DNA of 64,000 nt from Agitococcus sp. (GTDB lineage: Bacteria; Pseudomonadota; Gammaproteobacteria; Pseudomonadales; Moraxellaceae), in contig JAUSLJ010000006.1 in NCBI GenBank assembly GCA_030646715.1, forward strand, positions 1 to 64,000, read 5' to 3'. Numbering within the stretch: position 1 is the first letter of the stretch; every line of letters begins with the position of its first letter. The translations under genes and the position numbers were made by a program. Positions 51,274-60,300 of the stretch are shown here, piece by piece. The notes under the pieces were generated by a model. It had not been told where the DNA came from. It ran no database searches and worked only from the letters and a program-made list of their open reading frames with translations.

Positions 51274-53037
51274 TTACGACAATGACAGCTTAAATATGTC
51301 TTGGTTAACGTAGTAGAAAATGCCGTCCGGCAAAGAAAATAAGGTCATGTCCTTCATCACGCTAGGGTCATGTATTGTCTTACTCGTAGTCCCCCCCGTA
51401 TTAAGGACAGAGAGCATACTATCCTCCTCTATGCTAACCGCAATTCCCTTCATCGAAATAGTGACATTCAAGTCGGGGTCTTCGACTACCACCGCAGCTA
51501 CTTGCTCAAATTCTCGACCATTCGACCGCAGCTCAATACGATAAATCTGTCCATTTTCCCGGCTAATTCCGTGCAACCAAATATAGTGGCTACTGCGTCC
51601 AAAGCCATTGATAAGCTTATATTTAGTGAGCATGCTCGCGCGTTGGATAACGAGTGTTTCATTTTCGGGCACCACTAGGAATGGAACCCCAACGCAGTCC
51701 ATCACTCCAAGCCCATCGAAGAATCGGGTAGACTGGACATTTACGGGCCACGCATGCTTAACTGCTAGCGTCATCTTTGCCCCTATCGACATAACTTCGA
51801 GTTCCACCAGCCCGTTATCATTCTGAGCGTTAAGCGCAAACAACCGGTTACCAATAGTCACCAACTTTGTCACAGCCAAGGGCAACAAATTTGTAAGCCC
51901 GTGCAAGGGAACTGGGTCCCTTGCACCCGGCACAACTCTACCTTGAAGCGACGAGCCTTGAATCATCACCAACACAAATGATTCAGAGTGTCGAAGGAGC
52001 CCCGCCTGATTGGAAAAAAGAGAGGCAATCTCCACTTCAGTCAATGAAGGTAACGACTGCTTACGGCACAAGTCGTATGCCTTCAGTATTGCGCTGTCTG
52101 AGTAGATTGCAATGCCATTGGCAGAAACATGTCGGATAGCTCCAGAGAAACCTTGCACACGCTCATGTTTAATACTGCCGTTGGTTGTTTGACGCAATCT
52201 CATTTTTTTCGTCATTGCCAAGGGGACTTGCGATAGCGTGGCATTTGGGGGTGTTGACCGGTCTCCGTGCGCGAATACTCCTTCGTACCAGTCCAACAGA
52301 GGTTTGGGCACGCAAGCAAAATCTCGAACTGCCGTATTCATCCGCACCTGCTTGTCAAATACCGACGCATTTGCACGCATGCGAGCTTCAAGGTCCCCTT
52401 TTTTAAAGCTAGGGTGAGTACCTTTATAGGGATGGATTCCTGTAAATACTTGGAAACTAACGATACCCCAAGAAAACCAGTCCGATTTTTCGTCATGTAC
52501 GGCACAATGGTAATCTTGAATAGACGGCATAATGGCGGTTGCACGGTGCCCTCCTATCTGCCAGCTATCTACATCAATAATGCGGGGTTCCACCCCGTGA
52601 GCCAAATAATTAGTCTCATTTCCATCGACGATGACGGCGCCCAAGGCGTGCGCGGCCTGTACTGCTTCACGCATATTTTCGACTAGCTTAATTGATTGTT
52701 TGTCGTCAAATGAATTGAGGTCCCGCCAGCCGTTAGTGAACGTTTTCACTAATGCGACACCGTCTGCTGGGGCCATGTAGTAACCCACCACCTGGTGTTG
52801 ACCATCGTACAGGACGTCTAAGGGAGAAATAATGAACGGATGACGTATTTGCGACAACAGCTTAATCTTTTCAGCCATACCATTTGCTTGCGCCCGAAAG
52901 GGGTCCAGAAACAACTTAAAAATGTAATTGTTTTTTAAATAGACAGCGCCCTCCCCCCCAGTGGCAAGATGGTCGGTTGGACGCAAAGTTACTTCGCCCT
53001 TTCCCGGCATGACAACCTTAATAAGTGAACTAGCCAT
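51274..53037 (-). CDS. TerY-P triad protein kinase with C-terminal beta-propeller-like region
   Basis: Start set at MASSLIKVV, two bases after the phosphatase stop, with GGAGG upstream. 587 residues. The kinase lobe (residues 1-260) shows the Gly-rich loop GGEGAVYL, Lys in IFKLF, catalytic loop VIVDGNETNYL in place of HRDxKxxN, IDVDSW in place of DFG, and the APE-region GIVSFQVFTGIHPYKG. The next 330 residues are repeated beta strands (IRHVSANGIAIYSDSAI, RLFALNAQNDNGLVEL), likely a propeller. It would phosphorylate Ser/Thr targets, with the phosphatase as its counterpart. Confidence 0.8.
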   Translation of the reverse strand: MASSLIKVVMPGKGEVTLRPTDHLATGGEGAVYLKNNYIFKLFLDPFRAQANGMAEKIKLLSQIRHPFIISPLDVLYDGQHQVVGYYMAPADGVALVKTFTNGWRDLNSFDDKQSIKLVENMREAVQAAHALGAVIVDGNETNYLAHGVEPRIIDVDSWQIGGHRATAIMPSIQDYHCAVHDEKSDWFSWGIVSFQVFTGIHPYKGTHPSFKKGDLEARMRANASVFDKQVRMNTAVRDFACVPKPLLDWYEGVFAHGDRSTPPNATLSQVPLAMTKKMRLRQTTNGSIKHERVQGFSGAIRHVSANGIAIYSDSAILKAYDLCRKQSLPSLTEVEIASLFSNQAGLLRHSESFVLVMIQGSSLQGRVVPGARDPVPLHGLTNLLPLAVTKLVTIGNRLFALNAQNDNGLVELEVMSIGAKMTLAVKHAWPVNVQSTRFFDGLGVMDCVGVPFLVVPENETLVIQRASMLTKYKLINGFGRSSHYIWLHGISRENGQIYRIELRSNGREFEQVAAVVVEDPDLNVTISMKGIAVSIEEDSMLSVLNTGGTTSKTIHDPSVMKDMTLFSLPDGIFYYVNQDIFKLSLS

Positions 53038-53039
53038 GG

Positions 53040-53897
53040 CTACGCCTCCGGGGGAAACCATACGGCAGCCATTCCTATGTCATCACGAGGAATGATGCCG
53101 GCTTTATGAAATAGGCGCAAAGCCCGCATCATGCGTCTTTTTACAAAGCTACCTTCATAGTTTTTGAAAGATAGCAACTCGGTCGCTACCTCTATTGCAG
53201 GCGTCTGGCCTAACTGTCCCACGCCATCAGTTAAGACGGCCATAGCAACAATGCCTTCCTCTCGCGGATGAAAATGCAAGATATGCCCGTCTATGACTTG
53301 GTCCAATATAAATCGTTCATTTGACGCCTCTAGCACATCCAGTCCGTCACTTGTTTTTTGCCAGACCGTGATTGTTTGCTTAAATGGTTCTAGGAACCCG
53401 TTCTGATACAAACGAATAAATTTGTCCTGCTCCTGTTGTTCTAAGCTGTATCCTAAGTAATAAGGAGTATTGTCCCACCAGGTGAGCTCAATGAGCTTTA
53501 ACCGGCCATCCGCATAACGGATGGCTATCGCACCGTCTCCGTGGATGTAAACACTGGCGGCCTCTGGAGTAGCCACAAAGCCCACAACGGTAGCGAGATA
53601 ATCGCCTACCTCTTCGTTGTCGTAACGCATGTTACGAAAGTTCGCGAGCAGCTGGTCATGGAAAGTTCCACTGAACCATGCGCCGGCACCACCGATGCGT
53701 TGTGCTACCGTACGTCGAAACGCACAAGCCAGGGCTCTCGCGCCAATATCAGTGTTGGCATTTGCCCCCGAGCAGCCATCCGCCACCACACCGTAGGCAA
53801 AGCCCTCTTGCAGAATACCCGTGAGCGCAAAGTCCTCGCAAGGTGTTCCTTGACTTTGGTGCGAAGAACCAATCGTAAAATAGTGGTCAACGTTCAT
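53040..53897 (-). CDS. PP2C-type protein phosphatase of the TerY-P triad
   Basis: Start set at MNVDHYFTIG. 285 residues with PP2C metal motifs: CEDF near residue 20, VVADGCSGAN, IHGDGAIAIRY, AVLTDGVGQ and the final DDIGMAAVWF. It removes phosphate from Ser/Thr with two metal ions. The stop lies two bases before the kinase start, which implies coupled kinase and phosphatase synthesis. Confidence 0.85.
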   Translation of the reverse strand: MNVDHYFTIGSSHQSQGTPCEDFALTGILQEGFAYGVVADGCSGANANTDIGARALACAFRRTVAQRIGGAGAWFSGTFHDQLLANFRNMRYDNEEVGDYLATVVGFVATPEAASVYIHGDGAIAIRYADGRLKLIELTWWDNTPYYLGYSLEQQEQDKFIRLYQNGFLEPFKQTITVWQKTSDGLDVLEASNERFILDQVIDGHILHFHPREEGIVAMAVLTDGVGQLGQTPAIEVATELLSFKNYEGSFVKRRMMRALRLFHKAGIIPRDDIGMAAVWFPPEA

Positions 53898-53983
53898 ACG
53901 TTCCCGAAATGAGTAAAATAAGTGGTTTGCCCGAAAGCAGAGAGAAAGAAGCAAGACCTGCTACTTCCTTCTCCGTGCTTGCA

Positions 53984-54709
53984 TTAAAAGGTAAGTGGCT
54001 GACTTGCTCCACCTGTCCCCAATGCCTGTGATTGCGACGAAATGCTGGAGCTAACGAAAGCTGCTAACTTGGCAAGCCGTTGCGGCGTAGCATCGCCAAC
54101 ATCCACATACTGCGTTAAGCCTGCCCGCGCCACGAATTCTTCCAGCTTTAATTTGAATTCCTGCGCATTGATGCCAACTAAAATAACATTGAGAGATTCC
54201 AGCCATTCTTGCTGGATACCGCGGCTAATCTCGTTGGCAACCGATTGAAAGGTTTGTATTGAGCTAGTATCGTCACCATCCGTAACAACAAAAATAATGC
54301 CGTTCACGCTAAAGTCCTGGTCAGACAATGTTTTTGCATATTCATTGGTGACGGCAACGGCCGCAAAGGTGGCGTCATACAATGCGGTAAGCCCCGTGCA
54401 ATGGGGTGGCTGGTACAAACTTGTGTCAATTGTCGAAAGTTCGGCAAAACCGTGTACTTCTACAATCTGCGTATTAAACTCAGTATTTCGGAAAAGTAGA
54501 AATTCAGAACGTGCACTTTTTTGGCACGCGGCGACAATAGCGCGCTTGGTTTCCAATAGTTCATTTGCGAATCGGGAAACACTTCCTGTTTTGTCCCCTA
54601 CGTATGTTACTAAAGTATATTCCGCGGCGCCCAGTTTGTCCGGACGGACACCACTGAATCCAAAGCTGCCGGCCTGCCCTGCTTGCATATTATCGTCAAA
54701 TAATTTCAT
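53984..54709 (-). CDS. vWA domain protein, TerY-like
   Basis: 241 residues. The vWA fold is visible: YTLVTYVGDKTGSVSRF in place of the MIDAS DxSxS strand, CTGLTALYDA as the second Thr loop and IIFVVTDGDD as the acidic strand. TerY proteins are vWA proteins that accompany a PP2C and kinase in Ter stress systems. Lies between the nicotinamidase and the phosphatase. Confidence 0.8.
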   Translation of the reverse strand: MKLFDDNMQAGQAGSFGFSGVRPDKLGAAEYTLVTYVGDKTGSVSRFANELLETKRAIVAACQKSARSEFLLFRNTEFNTQIVEVHGFAELSTIDTSLYQPPHCTGLTALYDATFAAVAVTNEYAKTLSDQDFSVNGIIFVVTDGDDTSSIQTFQSVANEISRGIQQEWLESLNVILVGINAQEFKLKLEEFVARAGLTQYVDVGDATPQRLAKLAAFVSSSISSQSQALGTGGASQPLTF

Positions 54710-54742
54710 GATAGTCTTTCAAAAAATGAGGTAAAGGTGGCG

Positions 54743-55594
54743 TTACGCTAAGAAATCTGTGGACAGGGCTGTTTGCATTCCGCGTTTTTGCATATCCGCA
54801 ACAAATTGCGTACCAAGGGCTTCAAATCCTCCAACAGAGCTGGTGCAGTCGGTGAGCAGCACCAGCTTTTTAATATTGTCCTCGCCAAAATTGTCGGCGA
54901 TGTCTCTTACCGTGCTTGCCACACAATGGGACAAGGCTTCCCCTGCGATAAGGATAACGTCGGCCTCCGCCAATGTTTTAATGAGCCTACTATTAAGCAT
55001 CGTGGACGGGTCCGAAACGTCAGGAGCTTCTGCTTGAACAGCGGAATAGTGCTCAGTTAATGGATTAGACCCTTTGGTAACAAAATCCACGACCTCCATG
55101 CGGGAACGTGCCCAGTTATTGAGCGCGTTTGCTACAGAGGCATGAACGTTATGCCCCCATTGGCCAATCAAACAGTGCTCTGGCCAAATAACGAGGACAT
55201 AGCGAGAGTTGGCTGCCAAGGTCTCGACGTACTTAAGGCTGTGCGCTTGTGCCAAAGGATTGCGTGCACGCCATATGCCGTTCCGAACGTCAGACACGGA
55301 AATTAAAGTAAAAGGAGCAGGTGCATCCCCTTTTTCATTGCGCCACCAGGTCGGATGGGCAATATCAATAGGAGCATGTGAATCAAGGGTGACGTGGATA
55401 TCAAATAATTTGTTACCCACTCGATTGATGAATTGTGCCAATCGAAGCATATCGGCATGTGCGCCAGGAACGGGCAACGCGGGAACAATACTCGTGCCTA
55501 ACGAGAGCGGATTTTGAGGCTGAAGCTCTGCCGGGATATCGCAGAAGTCATTCTGGGGGTCAATCGCGAGAAGATGAATTTTTTGGTGAGTCAT
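54743..55594 (-). CDS. Nicotinamidase/isochorismatase-like hydrolase
   Basis: 283 residues. Motifs of the cysteine hydrolase family: LLAIDPQNDFC with the catalytic Asp, VIWPEHCLIGQWGHN, and the nucleophile loop GEALSHCVASTVRDI with Cys. This pattern fits nicotinamidase (nicotinamide to nicotinate) in NAD salvage. First gene of the operon, AAGGAGC before the ATG, controlled by the operator at 55656. Confidence 0.85.
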   Translation of the reverse strand: MTHQKIHLLAIDPQNDFCDIPAELQPQNPLSLGTSIVPALPVPGAHADMLRLAQFINRVGNKLFDIHVTLDSHAPIDIAHPTWWRNEKGDAPAPFTLISVSDVRNGIWRARNPLAQAHSLKYVETLAANSRYVLVIWPEHCLIGQWGHNVHASVANALNNWARSRMEVVDFVTKGSNPLTEHYSAVQAEAPDVSDPSTMLNSRLIKTLAEADVILIAGEALSHCVASTVRDIADNFGEDNIKKLVLLTDCTSSVGGFEALGTQFVADMQKRGMQTALSTDFLA

Positions 55595-55644
55595 AATATT
55601 GCTCCTTTATTGTTTGTAGGTTGAGTAGGGTTAAACGGATAGCT

Positions 55645-55673
55645 AGTATAGCTCAATTAGTTGCAAAATGCAA
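55645..55673 (-). promoter_or_regulatory. Promoter of the nicotinamidase-Ter operon
   Basis: On the minus strand: TTGCAT, 17-bp spacer, TATACT. The -35 lies inside the inverted repeat at 55656-55678, so a bound repressor would block it. Confidence 0.7.
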
Positions 55674-55678
55674 CTAAT
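55656..55678. promoter_or_regulatory. Probable NrtR operator 1 (perfect 10-3-10 palindrome)
   Basis: ATTAGTTGCA-AAA-TGCAACTAAT is a perfect inverted repeat over the -35 of the nicotinamidase promoter, and the adjacent divergent gene encodes a NrtR-like regulator. Confidence 0.7.
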
Positions 55679-55793
55679 GTCACAAGACGTCTAGTAATTT
55701 AATTTATATTCTCATAAACTATGTCTTGGTATAGCCCCGGTAAGCAGAAGATGGCGACATCTTACCGATTTAAAATGCTTGCTACTGTCAAAT

Positions 55794-55816
55794 ATTAGTT
55801 GTATTATGCATCTATA
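55794..55816. promoter_or_regulatory. Degenerate copy of the operator (operator 2)
   Basis: ATTAGTTGTATTATGCATCTATA matches operator 1 at 17 of 23 positions and lies about 80 bp before the regulator gene, where it could mediate autoregulation. Confidence 0.5.
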
Positions 55817-55897
55817 TAATTAATGTCCCTTGCTTTCTAGTTTTGTTCATGCAGATGTAACGTTTGCGCCCCGCTTTATGGAAAATTACACTTCATC

Positions 55898-56560
55898 ATG
55901 GCCTATAAACCCGCAATTACTACGATTGATGTTGTCCTGTTTACTCTTGTTGACGAGGCGCTGCAATTGGTGCTTTTAGCAAGAGAAGATGCCCCCTTTC
56001 CAGGTATGCTAGCGCTCCCTGGAGGATATCTCCACACGGAGTCGGACGCGGACACACGTGCTGCCGCTCGTCGAACCTTGGAGCAAAAGACAAATATAAA
56101 GGCACCCTACTTGGAGCAGTTGTACACGTTCTCTGGCCCGGACCGTGACCCTCGGGGTTGGTCTCTCAGTGTTGCTTATTACGCTTTGGTTAGTGAGGAT
56201 GTCTTGTCCCTTCGGAAAGCGGAAGGTGTCGCGTTATACTCTGTCGATTGCTTGCCCGAGCTGGCATTTGACCACAATGAGATAGTTGCAATGGCATTGA
56301 AGCGCCTGCGCGACAAGTCCAGTTATTCATCGTTACCTTGCTATCTCCTTCCCTCCGAGTTTACACTTCCGGAGTTGCAAGCGACTTATGAAATTACGAT
56401 GGGCTGCAAGCTAGACAAAAGCTCATTTAGACGTAAGCTGGATGAACTTGATTTTCTGGAAATCATAGCCGGAAACTTTAAAGCGGGTAAGCATCGCCCA
56501 GCGCAACTGTATCGTGTTCGTAAAGAGAAAAGTTTAATGTTATTCGACCGAACCGTATAA
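55898..56560 (+). CDS. nrtR: NrtR-like regulator (Nudix plus winged helix)
   Basis: 220 residues. Residues 1-140 form a Nudix fold with a modified Nudix box: GGYLHTESDADTRAAARRTL then EQKTN, so the catalytic RE-EE glutamates are partly lost, as expected for a sensor rather than a hydrolase. Residues 150-220 form a winged helix (PELQATYEITMGCKLDKSS, FRRKLDELDFLEI). NrtR senses ADP-ribose or a related NAD metabolite and represses NAD salvage genes. Divergent from the nicotinamidase. Confidence 0.85.
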   Translation: MAYKPAITTIDVVLFTLVDEALQLVLLAREDAPFPGMLALPGGYLHTESDADTRAAARRTLEQKTNIKAPYLEQLYTFSGPDRDPRGWSLSVAYYALVSEDVLSLRKAEGVALYSVDCLPELAFDHNEIVAMALKRLRDKSSYSSLPCYLLPSEFTLPELQATYEITMGCKLDKSSFRRKLDELDFLEIIAGNFKAGKHRPAQLYRVRKEKSLMLFDRTV

Positions 56561-56580
56561 CAATCGAAGACATCTGGGCG

Positions 56581-57159
56581 CTATTCCGCGTGGAGTTTTG
56601 GTGCGCACCAATTTTCTCTTCGAAGGGCATATTCGTGGCTATCCCGAGAGACTCCATCTTCCCCTACAGAAATAAACTTACGGGAAAACTCCATACCTGC
56701 TAGCGTCATCAAACGAATGGACGCTATATTGTCTGCGTCTGTCCTTCCCACAACGGCAGGGATTGTTGTGACATGCATGGGAATAGTAGGCCCCATTATC
56801 GCAAATTCCATGGCGTGCCGTTTGCCCCAACTTTTGGGATGCGTCCAAGCGCCTACCTCAATGGAATCTGTGTCTACCGGTTGATACCTCAAAATTCCGA
56901 CCCATTCTCCAGTGTCTTTTACAATGACGGAGCCAGCCGCCAGCATTCCGGTTTCTATGGCCGTGAGCATGGCATGCATACGTTGCAGCGATGCTTCCTC
57001 CGTATCGGGAGCACGCCACAGTAAGTGCTTATTAAAGTGTACATTTTGGGTCGCTTCAAATAATAATTTTGCGTCAGCGAGCTGAACGGGCCGCATTCCT
57101 AAACGGCGGGTGTTAAAACGGAGCATGTCCGAATTGAGGTTATGAAAATTGATAGACAT
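56581..57159 (-). CDS. GNAT N-acetyltransferase (RimJ/RimL-like)
   Basis: 192 residues: RRLGMRPVQLADAKLLFEA at the N-terminus, IEVGAWTHPKSWGKRHAMEFAI for the central strand and acetyl-CoA loop region, then AVVGRTDADNIASIRLMTLAGME for the typical NxxS/L helix. It transfers an acetyl group from acetyl-CoA; the substrate is unknown. It converges on the NrtR gene with a 20-bp gap. Confidence 0.85.
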   Translation of the reverse strand: MSINFHNLNSDMLRFNTRRLGMRPVQLADAKLLFEATQNVHFNKHLLWRAPDTEEASLQRMHAMLTAIETGMLAAGSVIVKDTGEWVGILRYQPVDTDSIEVGAWTHPKSWGKRHAMEFAIMGPTIPMHVTTIPAVVGRTDADNIASIRLMTLAGMEFSRKFISVGEDGVSRDSHEYALRRENWCAPKLHAE

Positions 57160-57325
57160 AGAACGAAAGTATGTTGTTAAGAATGGGGAAACCTAAAAGA
57201 GAACTAGGTATAGCTAAATAAATTTAGATTTCTCCATTTTTTGCTTTTGCTATATAGCTTAGGAAACAATTTTCAATCACTCGCGTCTGCCAATATTCGT
57301 GGACGTGCAAAATAGGAGAGATTTA

Positions 57326-57634
57326 ATGTTCTTTCAAATACAAGGAATGACCGTTGAGCTTAGTGTTCTACTTAATGGTGCACTTCTAGGACTATTGATA
57401 GCAATTGGTGACCAAGTTTCTGTCGCGCTGCGAATGCGTTATCACAAATACGTTGGTTTGTTGGGTTGGATTCTTAGTGTGTTCATGCCTTTAGCCTTGG
57501 CTGCGCTCTATCAGCCCGTTATGCTCATTTCGGCACTGCCACTGAGTATATTGTTGTCAGGTGCGTGCTACGGCTCATACCAAAAGTTATTTAAGATATA
57601 TTCCAGAGGAAAAGACTTACCCCCTTATCTTTAA
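57326..57634 (+). CDS. Small membrane protein
   Basis: Start set at MFFQIQGM with AGGAGA before it. 102 residues with three hydrophobic segments (LSVLLNGALLGLLIAIG, VGLLGWILSVFMPLALAAL, MLISALPLSILLSGACY). No family recognised. Confidence 0.6.
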   Translation: MFFQIQGMTVELSVLLNGALLGLLIAIGDQVSVALRMRYHKYVGLLGWILSVFMPLALAALYQPVMLISALPLSILLSGACYGSYQKLFKIYSRGKDLPPYL

Positions 57635-57643
57635 TTTATTTAA

Positions 57644-57674
57644 GCCCTGCAGCATGCTCGCAGGGTATTTTTTG
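57644..57674 (+). terminator. Rho-independent terminator
   Basis: CCCTGC/GCAGGG hairpin then TATTTTTTG. Confidence 0.8.
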
Positions 57675-57694
57675 TTTTCACCTTCAGGGACTCT

Positions 57695-58000
57695 ATGAAA
57701 CATACGATAGCGAAAGCTAACCAGGTACTGGCCTTATTCATCACCGATGTGGCGCTTACTGCGCAAAAAGGGGCGGATGAGAAAACGTCGCCAGTTATGC
57801 GAGAAATTTTGCTTAAAGGATTGGTGCACTCCACGGCGCTAGCTAGCGCCGCACAGGCGGTGCTACTCACTCCAACATGCAAAGCCACCGCCTCGAAATT
57901 TATTGAACAAGTTTCTGTTACACAGCGGTACCGAGATGGACTATGGGGGCATCGCACCACCCCTGACTACTCTTGTGTACTGGAAGGCACCTCGCCGTGA
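57695..58000 (+). CDS. Hypothetical protein
   Basis: 101 residues. A helical, Ala-rich core (QVLALFITDVALTAQKGAD, HSTALASAAQAVLLTP). No family recognised. Confidence 0.5.
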   Translation: MKHTIAKANQVLALFITDVALTAQKGADEKTSPVMREILLKGLVHSTALASAAQAVLLTPTCKATASKFIEQVSVTQRYRDGLWGHRTTPDYSCVLEGTSP

Positions 58001-58137
58001 GATGGTGCAGGGCAGTCCTTTTTTTCAAAGGGCTTCCTGCTATATAGGGAGGGCAAAAGACCAGCGAGAATCGTATTTGCGGTGATGCCTAAAATAGAAG
58101 GCTATACCCTATTTACTCCCCTATTTTGTACACCGCC

Positions 58138-59739
58138 ATGCGCCAAACCTTCATCACCCATGCAGCATCTATTCAAGGCGTCATCGCACTGACCTCTGAC
58201 CAAACGCTAGTCGAATATGGCGCGGACACCGGAGCGGCAAATCGTGCCGCACATTACGCCCTAAAAATCACGGACGCGAACGCGATTGTCTCCCTGATTA
58301 AATTGGCAAATTGCCCCCTTTACCAAAACCAAATTTCTTTTTGGCCAATTTCAGGCGGACGAAACTTTGGTTACGGCACCGCGCAGCCCGTTGATGCACG
58401 CAGTATCATTTTAGACTTATCTGCCTTGAAAAAAATTACGCTGGACCTTCGCACACAAACTGCGTGTATCGAACCTGGCGTAACACAATCGGACTTAGCA
58501 AACGCAGTCGCCTCGGCAAAAGCCAATCTTTTGGTTCCTGTTACAGGCGCAGGACCTCATGGAACCATACTTGGCAATGCGCTAGACGGAGGCTATGGCC
58601 TAACCCCTTTCATGGACCACTTTAACGCTGTGTCCGTTTGGGAGGGAGTATGGGGGAATGGCACTTCATTTGGGCATGTCTACAATGACATGCGTTGTGA
58701 GGCTATGGCAAAAGGATGGGCTGCCGGTACGGGTCCTAGCCCCGCGAGCTTACTGCGACAAGGAAATTTCGGAATTGTTACGCGTGCTACTGTCCAACTT
58801 GCGCGCGCGCCGGAGTCAACTCGATTAGTTGTTTTTGTTTGGCACAGCGATGCCGAATTTGAGGAGAGCCAAGATGCCTTAAGCCGGTTGATAGAAGAAC
58901 TGCCCAACCTTACCGGCGTAATCATGATGAACGCTCGCCGAATGCTCGCTACTAAGAAGCGCGGAACACTTGCGCATGCGCCATCCTTGGCCGACGATAG
59001 AGACGTGTACCTCAACCGCGAAATTGAGCAGCAAAGGATTGCGCCGTGGAGTGGTCTAGGCACAGTCTTTGGGGCTAGGTCTGTGGTATCCAGCGTGATT
59101 AAGGACCTAAAGCGAAGACTTCCTTTATGCCAAGTTTTAAGCTTTAGTCCCGAGAGGATAGACACCCTAAAAACTATCGCCAGCCTCATCCCTACTAGGT
59201 ACTTTAGCGTAATACAACAACAAATTGAGTCACTAGGAGACGCTTTAAGCATGCTTGAAGGACGACCGAATAGCAATTTCTTACAATTGGCCTATGCGAT
59301 TAATAAGGTCACTGTTGCAGGGGCTGACGCCAATCCTGCAAAAGACGGCCAGGGAATACTGTGGTACGCCCCCTTAGTGCCCTTTAATATTAGAGACGTA
59401 CGCCAATTCCGAAAAATCATGTCAATCTCCTTACTGGCTCACGGGTTTGACCCTCTGCTCGCGCTCACCACTCGGTCTTCCCGCGTATTGTCGGCCCCCA
59501 TTCCTATTTTATTTGATAAGTCAGACCCGGCAGACGTGTTACGAGCAAAAGAATGCTACCGATATCTCGTGGATATCGGACTGAGATTTGGCTGGCCGCC
59601 GTATCGTATTGGAATTGAGTACATGGACCAGCTAGGCCTGCCGGCAGGTTGCCCTACCGTTAAAACGCACCAGTCCTTAAAATCGGTGTTAGACCCCCAT
59701 GACGTGGTAGCCCCGGGTAGGTACACTTTTACCAAATAG
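58138..59739 (+). CDS. FAD-binding oxidoreductase, VAO/4-cresol dehydrogenase type
   Basis: Start at MRQTFITH (58138); the frame also opens with a TTG at 58126. 533 residues of PCMH/VAO type: FAD-binding segment FWPISGGRNFGYGTA, VTGAGPHGTILGNALDGGYGLTPFMDHFN, substrate-domain region and the C-terminal DPHDVVAPGRY. Such enzymes oxidise phenolic or similar compounds. No cytochrome subunit gene is adjacent, so it may be an oxidase or use another acceptor. Confidence 0.85.
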   Translation: MRQTFITHAASIQGVIALTSDQTLVEYGADTGAANRAAHYALKITDANAIVSLIKLANCPLYQNQISFWPISGGRNFGYGTAQPVDARSIILDLSALKKITLDLRTQTACIEPGVTQSDLANAVASAKANLLVPVTGAGPHGTILGNALDGGYGLTPFMDHFNAVSVWEGVWGNGTSFGHVYNDMRCEAMAKGWAAGTGPSPASLLRQGNFGIVTRATVQLARAPESTRLVVFVWHSDAEFEESQDALSRLIEELPNLTGVIMMNARRMLATKKRGTLAHAPSLADDRDVYLNREIEQQRIAPWSGLGTVFGARSVVSSVIKDLKRRLPLCQVLSFSPERIDTLKTIASLIPTRYFSVIQQQIESLGDALSMLEGRPNSNFLQLAYAINKVTVAGADANPAKDGQGILWYAPLVPFNIRDVRQFRKIMSISLLAHGFDPLLALTTRSSRVLSAPIPILFDKSDPADVLRAKECYRYLVDIGLRFGWPPYRIGIEYMDQLGLPAGCPTVKTHQSLKSVLDPHDVVAPGRYTFTK

Positions 59740-59828
59740 AGCTAAATTTCGACCTCGTACGAGATTGTGTGAAGGCTTCGCCTACTAAACGCTGCCTGCT
59801 GTAGCCATAGGATGCGCGAAATCCTTGT

Positions 59829-59860
59829 AAAAAGGCTCCGTTCTTTTTAGAACGGAGCCT
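59829..59860 (-). terminator. Rho-independent terminator
   Basis: AGGCTCCGTTCT/AGAACGGAGCCT stem followed on the minus strand by T5, for the gene at 59887. Confidence 0.9.
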
Positions 59861-59886
59861 AGAATCAGCAATTAGCTCACCTACGC

Positions 59887-60273
59887 TTAATCTTCAGCAA
59901 CATGCACCGTGGGCTGTTTGGTCATCAACTTTAGTCCGGCAACGGGGTATCCAAATGGCTCAACAGCGCAGTTAGCGACGATGGCACCATTCTTGAGAAT
60001 TTGTTGAACGGAGACGACGCCGTCAGTATTACCTTTATACTGCACATAACTGACACCACGTTTTCCTCTAAACCAATAGCATTGGTCAACGACCAGCAGT
60101 TGGGCGTGTTCCTGGTTCGCGGTCTCTTGCGCAAAATACTTTAACCCATCGGCAAAGTCCATCAGCTGCGCAGGGGTAAGGCGCGTGCCATTTTCAGTTT
60201 CCGCGGACTTAATCCATAGAAATCCGTTGTCCTCTATCTGTGCCGTAAGTGTTAATTTTGGGACTGTTGTCAT
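59887..60273 (-). CDS. Hypothetical protein
   Basis: 128 residues with a helical region (LTPAQLMDFADGLKYFAQET) and beta strands (GVVSVQQILKNGAIVAN). AAAGGAA precedes the ATG. No family recognised. Confidence 0.6.
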   Translation of the reverse strand: MTTVPKLTLTAQIEDNGFLWIKSAETENGTRLTPAQLMDFADGLKYFAQETANQEHAQLLVVDQCYWFRGKRGVSYVQYKGNTDGVVSVQQILKNGAIVANCAVEPFGYPVAGLKLMTKQPTVHVAED

Positions 60274-60300
60274 ACTTTTCCTTTTTAGGTTGTCAAGTTA

